From: Candidatus Treponema merdequi
GTDB taxonomy: Bacteria; Spirochaetota; Spirochaetia; Treponematales; Treponemataceae
DNA: 64,000 nt
NCBI GenBank assembly: GCA_018064525.1
Contig: JAGHVB010000034.1
Span: forward strand, 17,726-81,725
Direction: 5' to 3'
Positions 25,590 through 34,962 of this stretch are shown here, piece by piece (positions within the stretch are counted from its first letter, which is position 1; every line of letters starts with the position of its first letter). Under the pieces are notes generated by a model. It searched no databases. It was given only the letters and a program-made list of their open reading frames with translations, and was not told the DNA's origin. Position numbers and translations under genes: made by a program.

Positions 25590-27446
25590 ATGAAAAACAA
25601 TATCCCGGACTGGAATCTTGATTCCATTTATCACGACATCAAATGTAAAGAATACAAATCAGCACTTAAAAAACTTGAAGGTGGAATTTCAAAACTCGCA
25701 TCTCTCAATGCAAAATCAGAATCAGAAAAAGGAACATTCGATTTCTGCCAGTGGCTTTTTGATTACATCACTCTGGATGATACACTTACGCCGCTTGCAA
25801 ACACACTTGCAGCATTTTCATATTCAATTTATTCAACTGATACAACAAATAAAGCTTACCTCGACAACTTAAACACAGTTGAAAATTTAATCGACCTTTA
25901 CGATGTTGAAGAAACAAAATTTTCACACACGCTTTCACAAAACGAAAAATCTCTCGATGACTTTTACAAACAACATCCGGAATACAAAAAATATCAGTTT
26001 GCATTAAATGAAATCATCGAAGAAGACAAACATTCCCTCTCAAGCGCAGAAGAAAAAATCATTTCAAAACTTCAGCAGACAGGCGGAAAAGCATGGGACA
26101 GACTTCACGAACAACTGATTTCAAATCTCCGCGATGAAGAAACAAAAAAACTTTTTAATGAACTTCGAAACGACGCATACTCTGCAGATCCTTTGATTCG
26201 TCAGACTGCTTACAAAAAAGAAATTGCACTTTTAAAACAGAATGAAATTGCATTCGGTGCATGTTTAAATAACTTAAAAGGCGAAACAAATTCTTTGCTC
26301 GGACTTCGCGAGTGGAACAACGCAATTGACCGCGCTCTCTTCTCATCAAGAATGAAAAAAGAAACTCTCGATGCCTTGATCAGCGCAATCGAAGAAAGTC
26401 TTCCTGACTGGAGAAAATATCTCAGAGCAAAAGCCGAATACCTTAAAAAACACAACGCTACAAATTCCACTTCATGCGGAAAAAACAAAGGAATCGCCTT
26501 CTATGACCTCTTCGCACCAATCAGCGACAATTCAGAAACTAATATCTCTTCAAAATCAGACGATTCAAATTCCACTTCGCTCCTTTCAAAAACATGGACT
26601 TTTGACGAAGCACGCGATTACATCATCAAAGAATACAATTCATTCTCGCCAAAAATGGGAGACTTTGCTAAAAACGCTTTCGATAAAAACTGGATTGATG
26701 CGCGCGTTCATCCGGGAAAAGTCGGCGGTGCATACTGCCAGGATTTTTATGTTCAGAAAGAATCGCGCGTTCTTTCAAACTTTACGGGAGCTTTCTCAGA
26801 CATCATAACTCTCGCACACGAACTCGGACACGCATTCCACTTTAACTGCATCAAAAACAAAGATTTCAGAAACGGTGTCTATCCAATGACACTTGCAGAA
26901 ACAGCAAGTACATTTGCAGAGACAATTGTAAAACAGGACATCATTAAAACATGTTCTGACGAAGATAAAATTAAAATCATCGAACTTGATTTGCAGGATG
27001 CTTGTCAGGTTTTAGTCGACATTCTCTGCCGCTTTTATTTTGAACGCTCTGTATTTGAAGAACGCAAAAACGGTGAACTTACTGCAGAAGATTTCTGCCG
27101 ACTCATGAAAGATGCTCAGGAAAAATCATACGGCAACGGATTGAATAATGAACGCCATGAATATATGTGGGCTGTTAAATCACACTATTACAGTGTTGAT
27201 CTTGATTTCTACAACTTTCCGTATGCATTCGGACAGCTTTTCAGTGCAGGCCTTTATGAACGTTTCTTAAAAGAAGGAAGTTCTTTTGTTGATGTTTACT
27301 GTTCACTTTTAGCGGATACAGGTTCAATGACTTGTGAAGACCTTTGCAAAAAAGCAGGCTTTGACATTACAAAAAAAGAATTCTGGAAATCCGGAATCGA
27401 AATGTACAAAAAAGAAATCAAAGAATTCTGTAAGCTGGCAGAATAA
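25590..27446 (+). CDS. pepF: M3-family oligoendopeptidase F
   Basis: A 618-residue cytosolic zinc peptidase that degrades oligopeptides. The zinc site LAHELGHAFHFN with the downstream ETASTFAE glutamate is intact near residues 415-455, and the C-terminal YSYGNG-like SYGNG and FYNFPYAFGQLFS segments match PepF. The ATG at 25590 is chosen because CAGGAG lies upstream; an earlier ATG at 25554 adds 12 unlikely residues. Between ATNSTSCGKNK and the TFDEA helix there are loops of about 10 and 20 residues (NSTS and DDSNSTSLL), each encoded by an AATTCCACTT word. Confidence 0.9.
   Translation: MKNNIPDWNLDSIYHDIKCKEYKSALKKLEGGISKLASLNAKSESEKGTFDFCQWLFDYITLDDTLTPLANTLAAFSYSIYSTDTTNKAYLDNLNTVENLIDLYDVEETKFSHTLSQNEKSLDDFYKQHPEYKKYQFALNEIIEEDKHSLSSAEEKIISKLQQTGGKAWDRLHEQLISNLRDEETKKLFNELRNDAYSADPLIRQTAYKKEIALLKQNEIAFGACLNNLKGETNSLLGLREWNNAIDRALFSSRMKKETLDALISAIEESLPDWRKYLRAKAEYLKKHNATNSTSCGKNKGIAFYDLFAPISDNSETNISSKSDDSNSTSLLSKTWTFDEARDYIIKEYNSFSPKMGDFAKNAFDKNWIDARVHPGKVGGAYCQDFYVQKESRVLSNFTGAFSDIITLAHELGHAFHFNCIKNKDFRNGVYPMTLAETASTFAETIVKQDIIKTCSDEDKIKIIELDLQDACQVLVDILCRFYFERSVFEERKNGELTAEDFCRLMKDAQEKSYGNGLNNERHEYMWAVKSHYYSVDLDFYNFPYAFGQLFSAGLYERFLKEGSSFVDVYCSLLADTGSMTCEDLCKKAGFDITKKEFWKSGIEMYKKEIKEFCKLAE
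26463..26577 (+). repeat. Two AATTCCACTT words in pepF loop codons
   Basis: Exact copies at 26463-26472 and 26568-26577 both read Asn-Ser-Thr in variable loops either side of the conserved FYDLFAPI segment. They are part of the over-represented AAGTGGAATT word set of this window. Confidence 0.7.
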
Positions 27447-27483
27447 AAAAATCCCCTTTTACTGGATAAAAGTAAAAGGGGAC
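27446..27483 (-). terminator. Terminator of the GH5 gene
   Basis: On the minus strand TCCCCTTTTACT pairs with AGTAAAAGGGGA (12 pairs) and is followed by seven T. On the plus strand it lacks a T run but may still help end pepF transcripts. Confidence 0.85.
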
Positions 27484-27509
27484 ATATCAAACAACCCGGA
27501 AACTCTTAA

Positions 27510-28745
27510 CTATTTTGCAGCATCAATTGCTGCCTGAATGATTTCTGGAAAAAACCATTTTAAATTCCGGCGGTCATAAAAGCCATATCTTTCGCTTTTT
27601 TGAGTATTATCCGGAGACATATTATCCCAGACAATGCATGCCATTCCGTAATCTTTTGCAGTACTTACAAAATATGAAAACCATTCTTCACGATCTTTAT
27701 CATTATCTTTATTTGTAGCACCCATTTCTCCAATTACAACTGGAATTCCATTATCCTGAAATTTAATTTTAACTCCGTTCAAAATTGCAGTTAAATCATT
27801 TTTTACACTTTCATCAAACTTATCCCGACCTTCGCCCATCGCAAAATCATACGGAGTATACATGTGAACAGAAAGTATAAGTTTATTTTCAGAACTGTCC
27901 TGTGGAATTTTAAAAGCCTTATACATTGCAAGCTGCGGATTTGCTGCATAAGATGGAAACATTACAATCCGTTCAGAATTATTTCCGCCTGACGCACGGA
28001 TAACATTAAGTATAAGCTGATTATATTCATTGATGACCTTTACCGCTTCTGTTCCAGAAGGATTACCTTCATTAAACCACCATTCAGTTGGAAGTGCTGC
28101 AAGACGCGGTTCATTCATTGTTTCAAAAATAAGATGCTCGTCGTATCCGTCATTAAATGCAAGACATATTTGAAACCAGATGTTACTTAAAAATAATTTT
28201 GATTCTTCGCTGCATTTTTTTGCCGGATAATATCCGTTTCCAAAATTACATGTATTTGCAATAAGATTATTATCATGATGACAATTGATAATTACATACA
28301 TGTCTTCTTCAATTGCCCAGTCAACGATTTCTTTTACACGGCGCATCCATTTAGGATCAATTGTGTACTGTCTGTTGATAATATGATTATGCCATGAAAC
28401 CGGAATTCGGATTGTTTTAATTCCCTTTTGTTTTAAATCTTTAATCATTGCCTGTGTAGTCTTTGGCATTCCCCAGGCAGTTTCTGTTGAAAGACCACCA
28501 TTTAAAAGTACAACTGTTGCATCCAGCGTGTTTCCAAGATTCCAGCCGAATCCCATGTCTTTTATAATTTCTTCTGCAGATTTTGAATTGATTTTTTTAC
28601 TACCGGAATCAATTATCATTTCCGACTGTAAAGGATAAGGCTCCGTCTTAATTTTTGTTAAATCTTTTTCTGTACATCCCGTTTCAAAACTTAAAAGAAC
28701 AGAAAAAATACAAATAAAATTAAAAATATAAAACTTTCTTTTCAA
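27510..28745 (-). CDS. Glycoside hydrolase family 5 lipoprotein (endoglucanase-like)
   Basis: A 411-residue lipoprotein whose signal peptide ends at FETGC. The mature GH5 TIM barrel has MGFGWNLGNTLDA, the IRIPVSWHNHI strand, INCHHD, the acid/base Glu in FETMNEPR near residue 210, and the nucleophile Glu in VVIGEMGATN near 338. This is the plan of secreted beta-1,4-glucanases of cellulose-degrading gut bacteria. The start is a TTG with AAGGAA six bases upstream; the nearby ATG is out of frame. It suggests that the cell uses plant polysaccharide. The exact specificity is not determined. Confidence 0.9.
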   Translation of the reverse strand: MKRKFYIFNFICIFSVLLSFETGCTEKDLTKIKTEPYPLQSEMIIDSGSKKINSKSAEEIIKDMGFGWNLGNTLDATVVLLNGGLSTETAWGMPKTTQAMIKDLKQKGIKTIRIPVSWHNHIINRQYTIDPKWMRRVKEIVDWAIEEDMYVIINCHHDNNLIANTCNFGNGYYPAKKCSEESKLFLSNIWFQICLAFNDGYDEHLIFETMNEPRLAALPTEWWFNEGNPSGTEAVKVINEYNQLILNVIRASGGNNSERIVMFPSYAANPQLAMYKAFKIPQDSSENKLILSVHMYTPYDFAMGEGRDKFDESVKNDLTAILNGVKIKFQDNGIPVVIGEMGATNKDNDKDREEWFSYFVSTAKDYGMACIVWDNMSPDNTQKSERYGFYDRRNLKWFFPEIIQAAIDAAK

Positions 28746-28795
28746 AACATTTCCTTATAATAATTTTCAAATTGAATTTATTAAATATAAAATTT

Positions 28796-29842
28796 CTATC
28801 TTATAACTCGTCCTGTTCCATCTGAGTGAACAAGATTTAAGACTTCTTTTTCTGATACGCAGTTAAAGTCGCCTTCAATCGAATGTTTCAAACAGCTTGC
28901 GGCACTCGCAAATTCCACTACCTGCTCTAAAGTCTTAAACTCAGGATTGTTTTCTTTCTGTCTGATTAATGCTGCAATAAGGCCGGCTGCAAATGCATCT
29001 CCCGAACCGACACGCTCAACAATATGAATCGAATACACGCGGGAAAATACAGCGTCTTTTCCGTCATACAAAAGTGCTGACCAGTTATTGTTGTCTGCAT
29101 TTATTGACTGGCGCAAAGTGATTGCAACTTTTTTAAAACCGTATTTTTTAGAAAGAGTTTCTGCGGTTTTTACAAAAGCATCGCGGTCGATGATTCCGGA
29201 ATCGACATTTGTTTTCTGTGTTTTAATTCCAAAAACATTTAATGCATCTTCTTCATTTGCAATACAGACATCAACATACTTTGCAATTTCTGTCATCGTT
29301 TTTTTTGCCTGTGCTTTTGTCCAGAGCTTTGACCTGTAATTTAAATCACATGAAACAGTAAGTCCCATTTTTTTTGCAAGAGCACACGCTTTGAGGGTGA
29401 GATCAGCAGTTTTTTTTGAGAGCGCTGGTGTTACACCTGTTATGTGGAACCATTCAGCACCAGAAAATATTTTTTTAAAATCGTAATCAGTATCTGAACT
29501 TTCTGCAAATGCAGAATTTTTTCTGTCGTAAATACAGAGACTTCCGCGCTGCGAAGCTCCTTTTTCCAGAAAATAAATTCCAAGCCTGTCACCACCACGG
29601 GCAACAAAATCTGTATTTACACCAAACCGTCTTATGCTGTTAAGTGCCGACTGACCGATTTCATTTTCCGGTAAACGAGTTACATAATTGGAATCAAATC
29701 CAAACTGCGCAAGACTTACAGCAACATTCGCTTCTGCTCCGCCAAACTCAGCATTAAAATTATTTACCTGAACAAAACGATGATGTCCTTCAGGCATCAG
29801 GCGTAACATTAATTCACCAAAAGTAACAACTTTCTTCATCAA
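28796..29842 (-). CDS. PfkB-family sugar kinase, KDG kinase-like
   Basis: A 348-residue ribokinase-fold enzyme most like 2-keto-3-deoxygluconate kinase. It has FGELMLRLMPEGHHRFVQ, the GGAEANVAVSLAQFG motif, the GVNTDFVARGGDRLGIYFLE region, DLNYRSKLWT and the catalytic GSGDAFAAGLIAAL near residue 285. The product would feed KDPG into the Entner-Doudoroff route from pectin or uronic-acid breakdown. It lies 50 bases before the GH5 gene in the same direction. Confidence 0.82.
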   Translation of the reverse strand: MMKKVVTFGELMLRLMPEGHHRFVQVNNFNAEFGGAEANVAVSLAQFGFDSNYVTRLPENEIGQSALNSIRRFGVNTDFVARGGDRLGIYFLEKGASQRGSLCIYDRKNSAFAESSDTDYDFKKIFSGAEWFHITGVTPALSKKTADLTLKACALAKKMGLTVSCDLNYRSKLWTKAQAKKTMTEIAKYVDVCIANEEDALNVFGIKTQKTNVDSGIIDRDAFVKTAETLSKKYGFKKVAITLRQSINADNNNWSALLYDGKDAVFSRVYSIHIVERVGSGDAFAAGLIAALIRQKENNPEFKTLEQVVEFASAASCLKHSIEGDFNCVSEKEVLNLVHSDGTGRVIR

Positions 29843-29893
29843 TCAGTCTCCTTTATCAGGTAAATGTCCCGGTCAAATTTTTATATGCTGAAT

Positions 29894-30694
29894 TTATTCT
29901 GCAAGGAACAAAGTGGCATTTGAATTTCCATTTTCAAGATTAACAAGAACATTTTCTTTTGAACCGTTTGCAAGAAGCATTGGAATTCCATAAACCGTAG
30001 TTTTTTCTGCGGCCTGTATTTTTGTTTCAATTCCACCTGTTCCAAAAGAATTTGTATCTCCAATCGTAATTGACTTTCGTAAATCTGGAATCGATTTTAC
30101 TGTTTCAATTAATTTTGCGTCTTTATTTGTTTTCGGATTATCAGAATAGATTCCATCGATGTCACTGAACAGAATCAAAAGGTCTGCGCTCCACAAAATT
30201 GCAGTAAGCGCACTCAGGTTATCGTTATCACCGATTTTAATTTCATCAAATGAAACAGAGTCATTTTCATTGATGATTGGAACAACACCTTCATCAACTA
30301 AAGTAAACAATGTATTTCTGATGTTCAATGAACGGTGTTCATTTTCAAAATCATCTTTTGTCAAAAGGAGCTGTCCGATATGAATTCCCTGTGTCTGAAA
30401 AGCTTTTCTCCACTGATGCATAAGTTCGACCTGTCCGATTGAACAGAGTGCCTGTCTGTAATGAACATCTTTTTTGCGGGCCCATTCCTTTGTTGTCGAA
30501 ACGCCTGCAACCTGCGCACCAGATGACACCAGAACAATCTGCTTTCCTTCTTTGATAAGTTTTGCACACTGTTCTGCAAAACTTGCCATAAACTCGGTAT
30601 TCTGAGTTCCATCTGCCTTAGCCAGTGTATTTGAACCAATTTTAATTACAATTTTACGGGATTCTTTTAACGCTTTTGAAATATTTTCATTCAT
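29894..30694 (-). CDS. proB: Glutamate 5-kinase
   Basis: It phosphorylates glutamate in the first step of proline synthesis. The 266-residue form has only the amino-acid-kinase domain and lacks the PUA domain. Motifs: IVIKIGSNTLA, VLVSSGAQVAG, QLLLTKDDFEN, PIINENDSVSFDEIKIGDNDNLSA, FSDIDGIYSDNP, GTGGIETKIQAA. The ATG at 30694 is chosen; a further ATG 22 codons upstream adds an odd Arg/Lys-rich leader. No Shine-Dalgarno is seen, and TATTAT lies seven bases before the ATG. Its partner proA is separated from it by an opposite-strand gene. Confidence 0.92.
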   Translation of the reverse strand: MNENISKALKESRKIVIKIGSNTLAKADGTQNTEFMASFAEQCAKLIKEGKQIVLVSSGAQVAGVSTTKEWARKKDVHYRQALCSIGQVELMHQWRKAFQTQGIHIGQLLLTKDDFENEHRSLNIRNTLFTLVDEGVVPIINENDSVSFDEIKIGDNDNLSALTAILWSADLLILFSDIDGIYSDNPKTNKDAKLIETVKSIPDLRKSITIGDTNSFGTGGIETKIQAAEKTTVYGIPMLLANGSKENVLVNLENGNSNATLFLAE

Positions 30695-30828
30695 AATTTT
30701 ATAATACACACTATAAAAGTTTTTGTCATTATCTCTTCTTAAATTCTTAAGATTCATCACATTTCTAGCAAGTTTTATGATTTTTTTGTATACTTAAATA
30801 AAATGAATGTCAAAAGCAGGAATCTATA

Positions 30829-31410
30829 ATGACAGAACTTTTACAATTATTAAAAATCAATAACCTTAACGATCTGGCCGACTCTTCAACAAAAAAACCT
30901 GTTCAATCTTACGATATCCTTGCTTCAAAACTGCCTCACCTTTCCGGCGTCATTAATAAGAATTTATTTGCAGCTTTTGATAAAAATGACTATTCAGTTT
31001 CTGAACTGTCTCTTAATTTTTTTACACAAAAGCCTGTTAAAGAAACTGATGAAAAAATTACGATCACCGTTTCAGATAAAGAAAAAGACAGCAGGTCTGT
31101 TGTTTTTACTTTTGACTGCAGTTCAATGAAACTTACTTTTGATTCTTCAAATTCTTTTTCAGATGGAACTTCTCAAACCGAAAACTTTTCAAACCAAAAA
31201 AAATCAATTTCTGTTACAGAAAATACTTTAAAACCTGTTTCGCTGAGATTTATTTTTGACAATGATTCTTTTATCGTCTTTATAAACAACGGTGAATCAA
31301 CTTTTTCAGATTCGTACAGACTGCAAAAAAAAGCCCGTAGAATTAAAATCAATACGACTATAACCCGCGGACTTCAATTCAAAATCATAAATCTTTCAAA
31401 AGCATTCTGA
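30829..31410 (+). CDS. Hypothetical protein between proB and proA
   Basis: A 193-residue soluble protein with an AGGA ribosome-binding site about seven bases before the ATG. There is no signal peptide or membrane segment. The N-terminal 60 residues look helical; the rest is Ser/Thr/Phe-rich and beta-like (KITITVSDKEKDSRSVVF, MKLTFDSS, VSLRFIFDNDSFIVFINN). I do not recognise it. It is inserted in opposite orientation between two genes that are adjacent in most bacteria. Confidence 0.6.
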   Translation: MTELLQLLKINNLNDLADSSTKKPVQSYDILASKLPHLSGVINKNLFAAFDKNDYSVSELSLNFFTQKPVKETDEKITITVSDKEKDSRSVVFTFDCSSMKLTFDSSNSFSDGTSQTENFSNQKKSISVTENTLKPVSLRFIFDNDSFIVFINNGESTFSDSYRLQKKARRIKINTTITRGLQFKIINLSKAF

Positions 31411-31446
31411 TTTCAAATATTAATTTTATTGATGTTTTCCTTTCTG

Positions 31447-32712
31447 TTATCTTATCTGACCTTCGCCTTCGATAAGATATTTTGTCGTTGTCAAAACTTT
31501 GATTCCCATTGGACCACGGACATGAAGTTTCTGTGTGCTGATTCCAAGTTCTGCACCAAAACCAAATTCGCCGCCGTCTGTAAATCTTGTTGAAGCATTT
31601 ACATATACACAACTTGCATCAATTGTATCCTGAAAAAGTTTTACATTTTCACGACTGTTTGTAATTATGCTTTCTGAATGTTTTGTGTTATGACTGTTGA
31701 TATATCTGATTGCTTCGTTAACATCAGAAACAGTTTTTACAGCACATTCATAATCAAGATATTCATTTCCAAAATCTTCATCTGTTGCCTTTACGACAAA
31801 TCCTTCGGCAGACTTAATTCCACTTAAAACAGCAAATGACTTTTCATCTGCATGCATCTTAACACGGCCTGCAAATTTATCAGAAAGCATCGGTAAAAAT
31901 TTCTCTACACATTTTTCATTAACGACAATACATTCAAGCGCATTGCAGACACTCGGTCTCTGAATTTTTCCATTCTCAGCAATCTTAACTGCCATCTCTA
32001 AATCAGCACTCTCATCAACATACAGATGACATACACCGCTTCCAGTTTCGATAACAGGAACTTTGGAATTACGAACGACATTTTCAATTAATTTTTTTCC
32101 ACCACGCGGCAAAAGAACATCAATTTTTCCGACTGCGTTCATAATTTCATCAACATCGCTGTGATCATGTTCCTTAACTTGTACGAGTTCAAGTGAATCA
32201 GGATCGCCGCCACATTCTTTGAGAGCATCTTTTATTACTTCTACGATTTTCTGATTTGAAATATACGAATTTGAAGAGCCGCGGAGCAAAACTGAATTTC
32301 CGCTTTTGTAAGCAAGACTGAAAACGTCAAATGTTACATTCGGGCGGTTTTCATAAATGATTGCAACAACTCCAAGTGGAACTCTTACAGAACGGATTGA
32401 CATTCCATTCGGGTGTTTCCAGCCGGCAACCTGCTCACCAACTGGATCTGTCTGAGAAATAACAAGACGCATGCTTTCGATTATTCCATCGATACGCTTA
32501 TCATTAAGCATAAGACGGTCAATTACCGATTCAGAAATTCCTGCTTTGCGCGCATTTGCAACATCAATTTCGTTTGCACTGATGATTTCTTTTCTACGTA
32601 CATCGATTACATCTGCAACATGATTCAGGACCTTATTTTTTTCTGCGGCATTCATAACAGCAAGTTTTATACTTGAAGCACGAAGCGATTCAAATTGTTT
32701 CTCAAGACTCAT
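31447..32712 (-). CDS. proA: Gamma-glutamyl phosphate reductase
   Basis: It reduces glutamyl phosphate to the semialdehyde in proline synthesis. The 421-residue aldehyde-dehydrogenase-fold protein has GMSIRSVRVPLGVVAIIYENRP, LLRGSSNS, the catalytic Cys in RPSVCNALE, and the TRFTDGGEFGFGAELGISTQKLH and RGPMG end. The ATG at 32712 is chosen since GGAG lies six bases before it. An ATG four codons upstream overlaps the preceding terminator. It ends 37 bases from the convergent orphan gene. Confidence 0.94.
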   Translation of the reverse strand: MSLEKQFESLRASSIKLAVMNAAEKNKVLNHVADVIDVRRKEIISANEIDVANARKAGISESVIDRLMLNDKRIDGIIESMRLVISQTDPVGEQVAGWKHPNGMSIRSVRVPLGVVAIIYENRPNVTFDVFSLAYKSGNSVLLRGSSNSYISNQKIVEVIKDALKECGGDPDSLELVQVKEHDHSDVDEIMNAVGKIDVLLPRGGKKLIENVVRNSKVPVIETGSGVCHLYVDESADLEMAVKIAENGKIQRPSVCNALECIVVNEKCVEKFLPMLSDKFAGRVKMHADEKSFAVLSGIKSAEGFVVKATDEDFGNEYLDYECAVKTVSDVNEAIRYINSHNTKHSESIITNSRENVKLFQDTIDASCVYVNASTRFTDGGEFGFGAELGISTQKLHVRGPMGIKVLTTTKYLIEGEGQIR

Positions 32713-32723
32713 AGATTTCTCCA

Positions 32724-32753
32724 TAAAAAAAGCCGGAACTGAACGCTCCGGCT
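32724..32753 (-). terminator. Terminator upstream of proA
   Basis: On the minus strand AGCCGGA pairs with TCCGGCT and is followed by seven T. It ends the preceding hypothetical gene. The T run reaches the start region of proA, so proA would need its own promoter or readthrough. Confidence 0.85.
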
Positions 32754-32769
32754 GTATTCTACACTTTAA

Positions 32770-33312
32770 TTAATAATTTGCAAGGAAGTACATTCCAAGC
32801 AGCATTACAACACGGCACTTATCATTTTCCCATTCTGATGTTTTGGGTAAATTCTGAATATAAAACCAGAAAATTCCAAATTCTGGATCAATGCGAAGTG
32901 CATATTCAAGAAAGTCATCAGACTTAGTCTGAGTTCCAAACATAAGATAAACGACATCGCCGATTATCTGAAGAAGTTCAGCATAGGCATTTGTCCACTT
33001 TGATTTAGAAACAGCCTTACAGAATTCTGCAAGTTTGTATAAAACCTGTTCCTTTAAATCTGCATCTTCCTGTTCAACCCATGTTTTCTGGATTAAAAGA
33101 GATAAGTTTTTTTGAAAGCTTGAAATAAGTTTTTCTTCAAAATCTGAAGTTTCTTTTTCAAATAAAGCAGTTGAAGATCCGAAAACTTTTGCAATTGTAT
33201 CAGCCGATTTTAAAATCTGCTTTGAATTACCTGCGTCAAGCAAATTAGTAATTGCAGAGTTTATTTCATTTCCAACATACTGTTTAATTATTTTAGATGA
33301 TTCATTCCCCAT
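32770..33312 (-). CDS. Hypothetical helical protein
   Basis: A mostly helical soluble protein of about 180 residues, with no recognised domain. Its middle (FEKETSDFEEKLISSFQKNLSLLIQKT) and end (DPEFGIFWFYIQNLP...CRVVMLLGMYFLANY) have regular amphipathic spacing. The start is uncertain. An ATG at 33312 gives a natural N-terminus (MGNESSKIIKQY), and another at 33357 adds 15 residues. Neither has a clear Shine-Dalgarno. It lies downstream of the purine permease, after a terminator. Confidence 0.55.
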   Translation of the reverse strand: MGNESSKIIKQYVGNEINSAITNLLDAGNSKQILKSADTIAKVFGSSTALFEKETSDFEEKLISSFQKNLSLLIQKTWVEQEDADLKEQVLYKLAEFCKAVSKSKWTNAYAELLQIIGDVVYLMFGTQTKSDDFLEYALRIDPEFGIFWFYIQNLPKTSEWENDKCRVVMLLGMYFLANY

Positions 33313-33394
33313 ACTTTGTATAATAATTTTTAAAAAGACTTTATTCAAGTGGTACATCACTGCAAATGAAAATTACGATATAAGGAAAGCTGAA

Positions 33395-33427
33395 TAAAAA
33401 AAGGCCGGCTAAATTAATAGCCAGCCC
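33395..33427 (-). terminator. Terminator of the purine permease gene
   Basis: GGCTGGCT pairs with AGCCGGCC on the minus strand (one G-T pair) and is followed by seven T. Confidence 0.85.
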
Positions 33428-33454
33428 ATTTCGTAAAAAATACCTATGTGTTAA

Positions 33455-34876
33455 TTAAACAGCAAGGAAGAATTTTACGAGGAAAATCAATGAAAGGATG
33501 TATGTAAGAACAGATACATCTTTTGCTTTTCCTGTGCAAACTTTGAGGATTGTATAAGCAATCAAAGCGATTCCGATTCCGTGTCCGATTGATCCAGAAA
33601 TTGGCATTGCAAGGAGCATAAGGAATACTGGAACTGTCTGAGAAATGTCTTCAAAGTCGATCTTCTTTAATCCGCCGAGCATCAAGATACCTACATAGAT
33701 CAATGCAGATGATGTAGCTGCTGCAGGAATGATTGCAGCGATTGGTGCGATGAACATACAAGCAAGGAAGATGATTCCTGTTGTCAAAGCTGTAAGACCT
33801 GTGCGTCCGCCTGCTTCTACACCAGAAGCTGATTCAACGAATGTTGTTACAGTTGAAGTACCAGTTACGGCACCTGCTACTGTTCCGACAGCGTCTGCCA
33901 GAAGTGTTTCTTTCATCTGTGGCATGTTTCCGTCTTTGTCGAGCATGTTTGCTTTAGCAGCTGTTCCAACTACAGTTCCAATTGTATCGAACATATCGAT
34001 GATACAGAATGTGATGATCAATGTAATGCTTGTAAACCAGCCGATGTTTGCAAATGTCTTAAAGTCAAATTTGAACAATGTTGTATCTGCCATATCTGCA
34101 AATGGTGGAAGCCATGAAGCTGTTGCAAGTGAAGCAAATGGATTTACTTTAAAGAAGATTGCCTGTCCAGCCCAGAAAATAATACTTGCAATGAGCATAC
34201 CGATGATTACAGCACCTTTAACTCCATAGTGAGCAAGTGCGATAATTACGAACAATCCGATAAACATTGTAACAACAGTAAGAACCATTGGTTCCCAGCC
34301 AGTTCCCATATTGCCTTTTGCAAAACCTGCAGTCAAAGCACCAAAGAAGTCTCTCATTACAAAGAAGCATCCTTTTTCTGAATAGATACCAGCATTTGAA
34401 CCAAGACCGATGTTCATAAGCATAAGACCGATAGCCGGTGAAATACCATAGCGAACTCCAAGTGGAATTGCATTTACGATTTTATCGCGGATATTCAATA
34501 CAGAAAGAATTACGAAAATAATACCTTCGATAAGGATGATACAAAGTGCAGCCTGGAAAGACTGAAGATAAGAAATACCAGCCATACCAGCGATGTTTGC
34601 AACAACGAAAGCAAAGAAGCTGTTAAGACCCATTCCAGGAGCCATAGCAAATGGTTTGTTAGCTAAAAAAGCCATTACAAACATACCGATGGCAGAAGCG
34701 ATACATGTCGCAAGGAATACACCATTCCAGAGAGCTTTTCCGTGAGCACCAAAACCAGTCAAAAGATTAGGGTTCAATGCAATGATGTAAGCCATCGTCA
34801 TAAATGTTGTAAGACCGGCAATAATTTCTGTTTTTACAGTAGTGCCGTTCTCTTTAAGTTTAAAAATTTTATCCAT
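33455..34876 (-). CDS. NCS2-family purine permease (AzgA-like)
   Basis: A 473-residue inner-membrane transporter with about twelve to fourteen helices. The GTTVKTEIIAGLTTFMTMAYIIALNP start, APGMGLNSFFAF near residue 79, FCIIDMFDTIGTVVG, and GTSTVTTFVESASGVEAGGRTGLTAL near 340 define the adenine/guanine/hypoxanthine proton symporters. GGAGG precedes the ATG by eight bases. No purine riboswitch aptamer was recognised in its short leader. It supports purine salvage in a host-associated cell. Confidence 0.92.
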   Translation of the reverse strand: MDKIFKLKENGTTVKTEIIAGLTTFMTMAYIIALNPNLLTGFGAHGKALWNGVFLATCIASAIGMFVMAFLANKPFAMAPGMGLNSFFAFVVANIAGMAGISYLQSFQAALCIILIEGIIFVILSVLNIRDKIVNAIPLGVRYGISPAIGLMLMNIGLGSNAGIYSEKGCFFVMRDFFGALTAGFAKGNMGTGWEPMVLTVVTMFIGLFVIIALAHYGVKGAVIIGMLIASIIFWAGQAIFFKVNPFASLATASWLPPFADMADTTLFKFDFKTFANIGWFTSITLIITFCIIDMFDTIGTVVGTAAKANMLDKDGNMPQMKETLLADAVGTVAGAVTGTSTVTTFVESASGVEAGGRTGLTALTTGIIFLACMFIAPIAAIIPAAATSSALIYVGILMLGGLKKIDFEDISQTVPVFLMLLAMPISGSIGHGIGIALIAYTILKVCTGKAKDVSVLTYILSLIFLVKFFLAV

Positions 34877-34962
34877 AAAGAAAACCTCCAGTGTTATGGA
34901 AAAAAAGATATTTCCATTTTAACATATAAGAGTCGTTTATGAAAGAAAATTTATTTTACTGT

